From JAAZHD01 sp012510895 (GTDB lineage Bacteria; Bacillota; Clostridia; Caldicoprobacterales; DTU083), in contig JBMNJC010000015.1 of NCBI GenBank assembly GCA_050951465.1, positions 1 through 64,000 on the forward strand: 64,000 nucleotides of DNA, written 5' to 3'. The notes under the pieces are model-generated. The model was given only the letters and a program-made list of their open reading frames with translations, was not told the origin of the DNA and did no database searches. Positions 52,509-60,734 of this stretch are shown one piece after another (position 1 is the first letter of the stretch; each line of letters begins with the position of its first letter). Made by a program: the position numbers and the translations under genes.

Positions 52509-52706
52509 ATGTCAAAGATGAAAACCCATAAGGGTGCAGCCAAACGCTTCAGCCTGACCAGTACCGGTAAGGTTAAACGTGCAAAAGCGTATAAAAGTCA
52601 TATTCTGACTAAAAAGACGGCGAAGAGAAAGAGGAATCTCCGCAAGGGTACCTATATCGCCGCACAGGAGGAAAAAAACATCAAGAAACTGATTCCCTAT
52701 AAGTAA
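52509..52706 (+). CDS. rpmI: 50S ribosomal protein L35
   Basis: A 65-residue basic protein, MSKMKTHKGAAKRFSLTSTGKVKR..., a standard L35 between infC and rplT. Ribosome site AGGGGAGGA. Confidence 0.97.
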   Translation: MSKMKTHKGAAKRFSLTSTGKVKRAKAYKSHILTKKTAKRKRNLRKGTYIAAQEEKNIKKLIPYK

Positions 52707-52728
52707 TAAATAAAAGGAGGTTGTTCCG

Positions 52729-53088
52729 ATGGCAAGAGTCAAAACTGCAGTAGCTGCCAAGAAGAGACACAAAAAGATCTTAAAGCTTGCCAAGGGCTAT
52801 TATGGTGCCAGACGAAAGAATTTTCGACCGGCAAACCAGGCCGTTATGAGGGCGTTGGCTTTTTCATATAGAGGAAGAAAAGAAAAAAAGAGAGATTTCA
52901 GAAAGCTTTGGATTGCGCGCATTAATGCAGCAGCAAGGCTTAACGGTCTTAGCTACAGCAAGTTCATTAATGGATTGAAAAAAGCTGACATTCAGGTTAA
53001 CAGAAAGATTTTGGCTGATATGGCAGTTAATGATGCAAAAGGTTTTGCGGAACTGGTTAATATTGCAAAAGAAAAACTGAATGCATAA
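52729..53088 (+). CDS. rplT: 50S ribosomal protein L20
   Basis: A 119-residue protein with RHKKILKLAKGYYGARRKNFRPANQAVM and WIARINAAARLNGLSYSKFI, standard L20. Strong AAAGGAGGT site. As the autoregulator of the operon it likely acts on the infC leader. Confidence 0.97.
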   Translation: MARVKTAVAAKKRHKKILKLAKGYYGARRKNFRPANQAVMRALAFSYRGRKEKKRDFRKLWIARINAAARLNGLSYSKFINGLKKADIQVNRKILADMAVNDAKGFAELVNIAKEKLNA

Positions 53089-53093
53089 ACAAT

Positions 53094-53121
53094 AAGGGCT
53101 CCTGGTTTGGCGCCCTTTTTT
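53094..53121 (+). terminator. Terminator of the infC operon
   Basis: Stem AAGGGC/GCCCTT with a loop of about 12 bases and six T. Confidence 0.8.
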
Positions 53122-53205
53122 AATATTCCCTTATACCCATTACAGCCGGGTTTTATATCAGTACATATAAAGGTTGCAAGAAAGGCAGGTTACGGTAATA
53201 GTTGC

Positions 53206-54042
53206 ATGCATAGAGAGACGGTATATACAAGTGCTTCAAATCCTAAAATAAAATACATAAGGAACCTTCTTCAGAAGAAGTACCGGGAGGAGACCGGCTG
53301 TTTTCTGATGGAAGGAGAAAAGATGGTAAGCGAAGCCTTCCGTTCCGACTGGAATATTGAGATGGTTGTTTTTTCCAGTGAATGCCGGTTTTCTGAATCT
53401 CTGGAGAATATGGCGAAGAACATTGGGGTACCCTGCATATATGTGGATGATAGGGTTTTCAAAACCTTGTCCGACACCAAAACCCCCCAGGGGGTGCTAG
53501 CAGTTCTTAAGAAAAAAGAATGGGACAGAAAGCAGCTGATTGACCAGACGAAGGGATTTTTGGCCGTACTTGACGGCATAAGCGACCCCGGAAATCTGGG
53601 CACCATTATCCGCACGGTGGAAGGAGTGGGGGGAGGTCTTAAGGGTCCTGAAGGAAATTCCAAAGGTGTGGTTCTCATAAACGGGGGAGTGGAGCTCTAT
53701 AACCCCAAAGTTGTAAGAGCCACCATGGGATCCCTGCTTCGGGTTCCTGTAATTCGGGAAGAAGATGCAGAGGAATTCTTAAATGAGATTGCAGACAAGG
53801 GCTGGCATATAGCTGTAAGCGACTTAAGCGGCGAGGATCTGTTTTCATGGCAGGGCGGTTATAAGAAGACGGCTTTGGTTATCGGCAGCGAGTCACACGG
53901 CGTATCCGGGCAGGTAAGGGAAAAAGCCTGCAGCCTGATTAAAATTCCCATGGAGGGCAGTCTGGAATCTCTCAATGCCTCAGTGGCAGCGGGCATAATG
54001 ATATACGAAATTTTCCGAAAAGAAATAGAAAAGGAAGGCTAA
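53206..54042 (+). CDS. SpoU/TrmH-family RNA 2'-O-methyltransferase (YsgA-like)
   Basis: A 278-residue SPOUT methyltransferase. An N-terminal substrate-binding domain (NPKIKYIRNLLQKKYREETGCFLMEGEKMV) precedes the knotted catalytic domain: motif 1 DGISDPGNLGTIIRTVEG, motif 2 LVIGSESHGVSG and motif 3 IPMEGSLESLNASVAAGI. A glycine-rich insertion of about nine residues follows motif 1 (VGGGLKGPEGNSKG). The position before pheST is that of B. subtilis ysgA. The true start is uncertain: ATG 53206 gives the family N-terminus but its ribosome site is weak and distant. Confidence 0.88.
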   Translation: MHRETVYTSASNPKIKYIRNLLQKKYREETGCFLMEGEKMVSEAFRSDWNIEMVVFSSECRFSESLENMAKNIGVPCIYVDDRVFKTLSDTKTPQGVLAVLKKKEWDRKQLIDQTKGFLAVLDGISDPGNLGTIIRTVEGVGGGLKGPEGNSKGVVLINGGVELYNPKVVRATMGSLLRVPVIREEDAEEFLNEIADKGWHIAVSDLSGEDLFSWQGGYKKTALVIGSESHGVSGQVREKACSLIKIPMEGSLESLNASVAAGIMIYEIFRKEIEKEG

Positions 54043-54046
54043 TACC

Positions 54047-54075
54047 TTGAACGGGGTATTTTCCTATGTTATAAT
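54047..54075 (+). promoter_or_regulatory. Promoter of pheST
   Basis: TTGAAC at 54047-54052, 17-base spacer, TATAAT at 54070-54075, just after the methyltransferase stop codon. Confidence 0.75.
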
Positions 54076-54114
54076 TAATGCTATTAAGGTATGTTAACAG
54101 GCATAAAATAACAG

Positions 54115-54150
54115 CCTTCGTCCCAGACATCTCGGGGAGGAAGGTTTTTT
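54115..54150 (+). terminator. Terminator-like hairpin in the pheST leader
   Basis: Stem CCTTCGTCCC/GGGAGGAAGG with one mismatch, then six T, about 35 bases after the pheST transcription start and 58 before the pheS start codon. No T-box sequence is present. It may be an attenuator of unknown signal, or simply end the methyltransferase transcript. Confidence 0.75.
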
Positions 54151-54207
54151 CCATATAAGAGAGCCTAAACGGGAGATACACATGGAAATGCGGAAGGAGA
54201 AACGCAA

Positions 54208-55227
54208 ATGAAGGATAAGTTGGAACAGATCAGAAAAAATGCCATGGAAGCCTTGAAAGAACTGGATGATTTAAAACAGTTGGAAGAATTCCGCGTAAGA
54301 ACCCTGGGCAAAAAGGGGGAATTGACCCTGGTACTTCGCGGAATGGGCAGTCTGCCTCCGGAGGAAAGACCGGTAATGGGCCAGTTGGCCAATGAAATCA
54401 GGTCTGCCATAGAAAAGGCATTAAGCGAGAAGACTGCTGAACTTAAGAATGCCGCCCTGGAGAAGCGTTTGGAGGCGGAAACCATAGATGTTACCGTTCC
54501 CGGAAAAATGCCTAGGCTGGGCAAACTCCATCCTCTTACCACGGTGATGAATGAACTGAAAGCCGTATTTTTAGGAATGGGTTTTGATGTGGCAGAAGGT
54601 CCGGAGGTGGAGTGGGACAGCTATAATTTCGATGCTCTGAACACTCCCAAGAACCATCCTGCCAGAGATACCCAGGATACATTTTACATAAATGAGGACA
54701 TTCTGCTTCGTACCCATACTTCGCCGGTACAGATCCGTACAATGCTGAAGCAGAAGCCTCCCATAAAGATCATATGCCCGGGCAGGGTGTACAGGTCCGA
54801 TGCGGTGGATGCCACCCATTCTCCCATCTTCCATCAGATTGAAGGTCTGGTAGTGGATAAAAATATTACCATGGGCGACCTAAAAGGGGTATTGGATGTT
54901 TTCGCCAAGAGGGTATTCGGGCCGAAAACCCAAACCAAATTCCGTCCCCATCATTTTCCCTTCACCGAGCCCAGTGCAGAGGTGGACGTAACCTGCGCCA
55001 TCTGCCACGGAGAAGGCTGCCGCGTATGTTCCTACACAGGCTGGATTGAAATTCTGGGTGCAGGCATGGTGCATCCCAATGTGCTTAGTTACTGCAACAT
55101 TGATCCGGAGGAATACAGCGGTTTTGCCTTTGGCATGGGGTTGGACAGAATAACTAATTTAATATATGGAATTGATGATATTCGTCTTCTCTTTGAAAAC
55201 GATATCCGGTTCCTGAAACAGTTTTAG
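54208..55227 (+). CDS. pheS: Phenylalanyl-tRNA synthetase alpha subunit
   Basis: A 339-residue class II synthetase subunit. N-terminal coiled-coil (about 1-85), then motif 2 CPGRVYRSDAVDATHSPIFHQIEGL, and motif 3 GFAFGMGLDRITNLIYGIDDIR. Complete. Ribosome site GAAGGAGAAA. Cotranscribed with pheT, 12 bases downstream. Confidence 0.97.
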   Translation: MKDKLEQIRKNAMEALKELDDLKQLEEFRVRTLGKKGELTLVLRGMGSLPPEERPVMGQLANEIRSAIEKALSEKTAELKNAALEKRLEAETIDVTVPGKMPRLGKLHPLTTVMNELKAVFLGMGFDVAEGPEVEWDSYNFDALNTPKNHPARDTQDTFYINEDILLRTHTSPVQIRTMLKQKPPIKIICPGRVYRSDAVDATHSPIFHQIEGLVVDKNITMGDLKGVLDVFAKRVFGPKTQTKFRPHHFPFTEPSAEVDVTCAICHGEGCRVCSYTGWIEILGAGMVHPNVLSYCNIDPEEYSGFAFGMGLDRITNLIYGIDDIRLLFENDIRFLKQF

Positions 55228-55239
55228 GAGGGAAGAAAG

Positions 55240-57636
55240 ATGTTAGTACCGATCAGCTGGGTTAAAAATTATGTGGAAATCCCGGAAAATGAAAGCCTTA
55301 AAGAACTGGCGGATAAGTTAACCATGACCGGTTCCAAGGTGGAAGATATAAAGGTCTTAAGAGAAGAAATATCGAAGGTAGTGGTTGGGAAAATCCTTTC
55401 CATAGATCCTCATCCCAATGCGGATAAACTGACTGTATGTCAGGTGGACACAGGTTCCGAAATCATACAGGTAGTAACCGGCGCCGGCAACATTGAAACC
55501 GGCCAATTGGTTCCCGTTGCTCTTCATGGTGCCAGGCTTCCCGGCGGGGTGACAATTAAAAAAGGAAAACTCCGCGGGGTTGAGTCCCATGGTATGATGT
55601 GTTCAGGCGAAGAACTGGAGCTTAAGGACAGCGATTACCCCGGTGCTGAAGTGGACGGCATTCTCATTCTCAGGGAGCAGTACCCCCTTGGTATGGATGT
55701 GAAGGAAGCCCTTGAACTTACAGACCAGGTTATAGAATTTGAGATCACTTCCAACCGTCCTGACTGCCTCAGCATGGTAGGCATGGCCAGAGAAATCGGA
55801 GCAACCACAGGCAGACCCTGGTTTATGCCTGAGATTAATGTAGGAAAAGGTACAGGCTCTGTTCATGAGGAACTGCAGGTAGAGGTGGAAGATGCAGACC
55901 TTTGCCCCAGATATATGGCCAAAGTGGTAAAGGATATAAAAATTGAGCCTTCTCCCCGCTGGATGCGCCGGCGCCTGGCTGCGGCAGGAGTCAGACCTAT
56001 TAATAACATAGTTGATATAACCAATTATGTGATGCTGGAGCTGGGACAGCCTATGCATGCCTTTGATCTGGATAAGGTTGCCGGCAGGAAGATCATTGTA
56101 AGGCCTGCGAAACCCGGTGAAACCATTGTCACTTTGGATGACAAGGAAAGAAAGCTCACTGAGGACATGCTGGTGATAGCAGATGTTGAAAAGCCTATCG
56201 CCCTGGCAGGTGTTATGGGAGGGGCCAATTCGGAAATCACATCCGAAACCAGGCAGATTGTTTTTGAAAGTGCCCTTTTCCAGGCTGCCAGCGTTCGTTC
56301 AACTTCCAAAGCCCTGGGCCTTCGAAGCGAATCGTCCAGCCGTTTTGAAAAGGGACTGGACATAAACATGGTGGAGGCTGCACTTGACAGGGCAGCGCAG
56401 CTGGTGCAGGAACTGGGCGCCGGTACCGTTGTAGAAGGCAGCATTGATGTCTTGGGCGCTTCCACGGAGAAAAGAGAAATTACGGTTCGCTGGAATAAGA
56501 TTAATGAACTGCTCGGCCTCAGCCTTCCTGTATCTGAAATATCTTCAATACTGGAAAGCCTGGGTCTGGAAATATCCGTAGACGGTGAATACCTGACGGC
56601 CAGGATACCTACTTATCGCAATGATTTGGAAATGGCATCTGATCTGGCTGAGGAAGTTGCCCGCATGTACGGTTATGACCGCATACCCATGACCCTTATG
56701 GAAGGGTCAGCGGCAAAAGGCAGTCTGACCAGGGAACAAAAACTTCTGGATCAGGTAAAGCTTGCACTGACCGGAATGGGCATGTATGAGGTTCTTACTT
56801 ATTCCTTTGTAAGTCCGGGTGTTTATGAGTCTATAGGTATACCGGAAGAAGATGTTCCGCAGGCGGTAAGGATAGCAAATCCCCTTGGAGAAGAGCAGAG
56901 CATTATGCGCACAACAATCATTCCCAGCATTTTGGAGGTTCTGTCCAGAAACTACAACCGCCGTCTGGACAGCTGCAGCATCTTTGAAATAAATCCGGTA
57001 TTCTTGCCCAAATCCCTTCCTTTAGAAGATCTGCCTGATGAAGTGCTGACTCTGGCCCTGGGTGCTTATGGAGATGATGTTGATTTTTATGTAATGAAGG
57101 GGCAGGTTGAAGCCCTGACTAGGGTGCTGGGGCTTGAAGGAAGGGTAACCTACCAGGCAGCCCGCCGGTTTGGAATGCATCCGGGCAGAACAGCAGAGGT
57201 GCTGCTGGACAGTCAAGCAATCGGTTTCTTTGGGGAAGCTCATCCGAAGACAGCCGAGAATTATGAAATCGATACCAGGGTATACCTGGGAGAGCTGAAT
57301 CTGCAGGTAATGATTGAAAAGGCTGATACCCGCAAGCAGTATAAAGCCCTGCCCAAGTATCCGGCTGTAACCAGGGACCTGGCTATTGTCGTGGACAAGA
57401 AGGTGCCGGCAGCGCGGATTGAAGAACTGATTCGAAAAAGCGGCGGCGCCATTTTAGAAGAAGTATCCCTCTTTGACATATATGAAGGAAGCCAGATTCC
57501 CGAAGGACAGAAAAGCATGGCTTATTCCCTGTCTTATCGGGCTTCCGATCGTACCTTGAAAGATGATGAGGTAAATAAGGCCCAGGAAAAGATCGTTTCC
57601 GTGTTGGAAGCTGAAATCGGCGCCAGACTGCGTTAA
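55240..57636 (+). CDS. pheT: Phenylalanyl-tRNA synthetase beta subunit
   Basis: A 798-residue subunit. The tRNA-binding EMAP-like domain lies at about 40-155 (HPNADKLTVCQVDTG), the B3/B4 editing domain at about 210-385, the B5 domain at about 400-480, the catalytic-like core next, and the C-terminal ferredoxin-fold anticodon domain from about 700 (YKALPKYPAVTRDLAIVVDK). Complete. Confidence 0.97.
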   Translation: MLVPISWVKNYVEIPENESLKELADKLTMTGSKVEDIKVLREEISKVVVGKILSIDPHPNADKLTVCQVDTGSEIIQVVTGAGNIETGQLVPVALHGARLPGGVTIKKGKLRGVESHGMMCSGEELELKDSDYPGAEVDGILILREQYPLGMDVKEALELTDQVIEFEITSNRPDCLSMVGMAREIGATTGRPWFMPEINVGKGTGSVHEELQVEVEDADLCPRYMAKVVKDIKIEPSPRWMRRRLAAAGVRPINNIVDITNYVMLELGQPMHAFDLDKVAGRKIIVRPAKPGETIVTLDDKERKLTEDMLVIADVEKPIALAGVMGGANSEITSETRQIVFESALFQAASVRSTSKALGLRSESSSRFEKGLDINMVEAALDRAAQLVQELGAGTVVEGSIDVLGASTEKREITVRWNKINELLGLSLPVSEISSILESLGLEISVDGEYLTARIPTYRNDLEMASDLAEEVARMYGYDRIPMTLMEGSAAKGSLTREQKLLDQVKLALTGMGMYEVLTYSFVSPGVYESIGIPEEDVPQAVRIANPLGEEQSIMRTTIIPSILEVLSRNYNRRLDSCSIFEINPVFLPKSLPLEDLPDEVLTLALGAYGDDVDFYVMKGQVEALTRVLGLEGRVTYQAARRFGMHPGRTAEVLLDSQAIGFFGEAHPKTAENYEIDTRVYLGELNLQVMIEKADTRKQYKALPKYPAVTRDLAIVVDKKVPAARIEELIRKSGGAILEEVSLFDIYEGSQIPEGQKSMAYSLSYRASDRTLKDDEVNKAQEKIVSVLEAEIGARLR

Positions 57637-57653
57637 ATATATAGTAGTTTTTC

Positions 57654-57682
57654 GTTGTCTGAAATTGGCAGATGGTGTATAA
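57654..57682 (+). promoter_or_regulatory. Promoter of zapA
   Basis: TTGTCT, 17-base spacer, TATAAT ending near 57682, about 40 bases before the zapA start. Confidence 0.7.
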
Positions 57683-57721
57683 TAAAAGCAATAAAGATAA
57701 TATTTTAGGGGTTGAGCGCAG

Positions 57722-58087
57722 ATGGCGGAAAAGACAAGGGCGGTTGTGCGGATAGCCGGACGGGAGTATACCATCAGGGCAAATGAACCGGAAGAGTATA
57801 TACATAGGGTCGCTATTTATGCTAATCGCAAAATGGAGGAAGTATCCAAAAATCAGCCCAACCTCAGTACTACCATGGCTGCCATTCTGACTGTTATTAA
57901 TCTTGGAGATGAAGTGCTGAAGGAAAGGGATAAGGTTCAAAAGCTTGAAGAAGAGATAGAAAATCTAAAGCGTCAAGTGGAAGAGCTGGAAGAAGCACTG
58001 CAGGATGCCCTGGAAGCCTCTTCAGAAAAGAAAACTTCCGGGCCTGCCATATACGATGTATTTCGCAAGGAAGTCGATAATAAATAA
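57722..58087 (+). CDS. zapA: Cell division protein ZapA
   Basis: A 121-residue protein: N-terminal ZapA domain (VVRIAGREYTIRANEPEEYIHRVAIYANRKMEEV) followed by a coiled-coil (about 65-105) rich in Glu/Lys/Leu. ZapA bundles FtsZ filaments at the division site. Its place between pheT and mutS2 matches B. subtilis. Confidence 0.9.
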   Translation: MAEKTRAVVRIAGREYTIRANEPEEYIHRVAIYANRKMEEVSKNQPNLSTTMAAILTVINLGDEVLKERDKVQKLEEEIENLKRQVEELEEALQDALEASSEKKTSGPAIYDVFRKEVDNK

Positions 58088-58102
58088 AATTGTTTATAAA
58101 GG

Positions 58103-58130
58103 GCGGTTCCTATCCTGGAATCGCTTTTTT
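58103..58130 (+). terminator. Terminator after zapA
   Basis: Stem GCGGTTCC/GGAATCGC (one G-T pair), 6-base loop, six T. Confidence 0.82.
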
Positions 58131-58222
58131 CTTGACTGCGCTTTGGTCCTTTTCTATGTTTGGCATTATTTTTCCTGCTTAGCCGGTATAGTATATTAAT
58201 TGTACGAAGGAAGTGAAAGACT

Positions 58223-60706
58223 TTGAAAATAAAAACTCCGGAGCTGTTAAGTCCTGCCGGAAGCTGGGAGGCCCTGACGGCTGCCGTACAAAACGGTGCT
58301 GATGCCGTATATATGGGAGGCACAAAGTTTAATGCCCGCAGGCAGGCGGATAATTTTGATAAAAATGCCTTGAAGCGGGCAGTAGAATATGCCCATCTTT
58401 ATGGTGTCCGGGTTTATATCACACTGAATATTCTTCTAAAGGAAAAAGAACTGGGAGAGATGAAGGAATTTGTTAAGGAACTGGAGGAATTGTCCGTTGA
58501 CGGGGTTATTGTTCAGGACCTTGGGGCTGCCCGTTATGTTGCCCGAAATCACCCAAGGCTTTCCCTCCATGCCAGCACCCAGATGACCATTCATCAGGCG
58601 GAAGGAGCCAAAGTTTTGGAAGAGTTGGGCTTTGACAGGGTGATTCCCGCAAGGGAGCTGACTTTGGAAGAGCTGAAGCATTTGTCCGACAACACTTCAT
58701 TGGAACTGGAAACCTTTATACACGGCGCCCTCTGCGTATCATACTCAGGCCAGTGCCTCATGAGCAGTTTTATTGGGGGAAGAAGCGGCAATCGGGGAAT
58801 GTGTGCCCAGCCCTGCCGCCTGAGTTATATACTGAACAAACAAAAAGGTGATGCCGGCCGGTTTTCTTATCATCTCAGCCTAAAGGATCTTTCCACTCTG
58901 GAGTTTCTTGATGAAATCCTAAAGGCCGGAGTGACAGGCCTTAAGATTGAAGGCAGAATGAAGAGGGCTGAATATGTAGCTGTGGTAACCCGGAAATACC
59001 GCAAGGCCCTGGACAGCATTATAAAGACCGGCAGTTATAAGCCGGATCCCGCTGCAATAAAGGAACTGGAACAGATTTTTAACCGGGGAAGTTTCACAAA
59101 AGGCTATTATTACGGAACCGATCACAAAAATCTTTATGCCGGAGAAAAACCCAGCAACTGGGGAATCTATCTGGGAAGGGTAACCCGGTGGGAAAAAGGA
59201 ATGGTGTGGGTATCGTTGGAAGAAGATGTGGAAACCGGGGACGGGGTAGAGTTCTGGACAGATGACTCAAAGGGCGCTGCTTCTGATAACATGGGGCAAA
59301 CCATAAACCGCTTAATAATAAAGGGCAGGGAAACAGACAAAGGCCGGAAGGGGCAGCTAGCCGCATTTGACACTAAACTGACTCTGTCTCCCGGAACCAG
59401 AGTTTATCGGACATCCAGCGTATCTCAGTTGAAAAAGGCAGCAGAATTCTTTCAGGATATATATGGCAGGAAGATGCTCATAACAGCAGAAGCGGTTCTT
59501 CATATTGGCGAAAGGCCTAAGCTGATATTCCGGGATGATAAGGGGCTGGAAGGAAGATCCGAAGGAGATTTCCAGGTTCAATTCGCCGTAAATAAAGCTC
59601 TGACCAGGGAAACTGTGGAAAAACAGCTGGGCAGGCTGGGGGATACTCCCTTTGAGCTGAAAGAACTTGAGCTGGATTGGGATGCCCAGGTTTTCTTGCC
59701 AGTATCAGTGCTCAATCAGTTGCGCCGGGATGCTGCGGAGGAACTGATGAAGGCCAGGATCAGATTTTATGGCTGCAGGGCTTTGATCTCAGAAAGAAAG
59801 CCAGGATTGCATGAAGATATTATAAATGCAGAACCGGCGTCCGGACAGAAAGCAGTATTGAACGGTTACGCAGACCGCCTAAATTATCCCCCGGCTGTAT
59901 GGGAAGGGCTGGATATTATCTCATTCAATCCCTCTTCTTTTTCGTTTGATTTAAATAGACTTAAGGATCAGGTAACTTCCATTAAAGACAGAGGAATATC
60001 TGTACGGCTGTCATTGCCTGTTATATCCAGGATGCAGGATATGGCGCATCTGCGAAGCCTGCCTGACTCCTTCTGGGACTTGTTTGACAGCTTTCAGATA
60101 AGCAATCTCGGACAGATTAAGCTGCTGAGGGAAAAGGGCGTGGAAGGCTTTTACGGAAGCTACAACCTGAATGCGACGAATTCACTGGCGCTTGAAGCGC
60201 TGAAAACCCAGGGCCTTGCAGGAGTAACTCTGTCGCCTGAGTTAACAATGGCAGAGATTCGTGATATAATTAAGCGGAGCTGCATGATGTGTGAAGTTTT
60301 GGTTTACGGCAGGATACCGCTTATGACACTGGAATACTGTCCTCATGCAAAAAACGGTCACAGCTGCGAACACTGCAGATTTACAGGGGAGTATACCCTG
60401 ACGGACCGGAAAGGATATACTTTTCCAATCCGAAAGAAGCGAATCGCCCGCTGTTACAGTGAATTACTGAACAGTCAGCCTGTTTTTCTTGCTGATGACA
60501 TGAAAAGCTTTCACGATTTGCCTCTCTCATCATGGGGCCTGAAATTGGAAGGCCTGTCCCAAGAGGAGGCGGAACCGGTGATTAAGTCCTACCGCTATGC
60601 ACTTGATAATCCCGGAGCCCCCTTGCCGGAAAAGTTTGCTGATTATGCTAAGGCAGTAAAGAACAAAGGTTTTACCAAAGGTCACTTTTTCCGCGGCGTT
60701 AAATAG
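58223..60706 (+). CDS. U32-family peptidase / tRNA-modifying-like protein
   Basis: An 827-residue long-form U32 protein. The N-terminal barrel (PELLSPAGSWEALTAAVQNGADAVYMGG) leads to the U32 signature around ELETFIHGALCVSYSGQCLMSSFIGGRSGNRGMCAQPCR, with conserved Cys residues. A DUF3656-type middle region and a C-terminal cysteine cluster (CPHAKNGHSCEHCRF) follow. Long U32 members are annotated as peptidases, but relatives (RlhA, TrhP) take part in RNA hydroxylation; which applies here is open. TTG start with GAAGGAAGTG upstream. Confidence 0.88.
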   Translation: MKIKTPELLSPAGSWEALTAAVQNGADAVYMGGTKFNARRQADNFDKNALKRAVEYAHLYGVRVYITLNILLKEKELGEMKEFVKELEELSVDGVIVQDLGAARYVARNHPRLSLHASTQMTIHQAEGAKVLEELGFDRVIPARELTLEELKHLSDNTSLELETFIHGALCVSYSGQCLMSSFIGGRSGNRGMCAQPCRLSYILNKQKGDAGRFSYHLSLKDLSTLEFLDEILKAGVTGLKIEGRMKRAEYVAVVTRKYRKALDSIIKTGSYKPDPAAIKELEQIFNRGSFTKGYYYGTDHKNLYAGEKPSNWGIYLGRVTRWEKGMVWVSLEEDVETGDGVEFWTDDSKGAASDNMGQTINRLIIKGRETDKGRKGQLAAFDTKLTLSPGTRVYRTSSVSQLKKAAEFFQDIYGRKMLITAEAVLHIGERPKLIFRDDKGLEGRSEGDFQVQFAVNKALTRETVEKQLGRLGDTPFELKELELDWDAQVFLPVSVLNQLRRDAAEELMKARIRFYGCRALISERKPGLHEDIINAEPASGQKAVLNGYADRLNYPPAVWEGLDIISFNPSSFSFDLNRLKDQVTSIKDRGISVRLSLPVISRMQDMAHLRSLPDSFWDLFDSFQISNLGQIKLLREKGVEGFYGSYNLNATNSLALEALKTQGLAGVTLSPELTMAEIRDIIKRSCMMCEVLVYGRIPLMTLEYCPHAKNGHSCEHCRFTGEYTLTDRKGYTFPIRKKRIARCYSELLNSQPVFLADDMKSFHDLPLSSWGLKLEGLSQEEAEPVIKSYRYALDNPGAPLPEKFADYAKAVKNKGFTKGHFFRGVK

Positions 60707-60734
60707 AAAAGAATTTTCATCACAAGGAGCTATG

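Noticed and set aside
53107..53205. Longer start for the SPOUT methyltransferase at TTG 53107
   Set aside because: That codon lies inside the rplT terminator stem; the added residues do not resemble the family.
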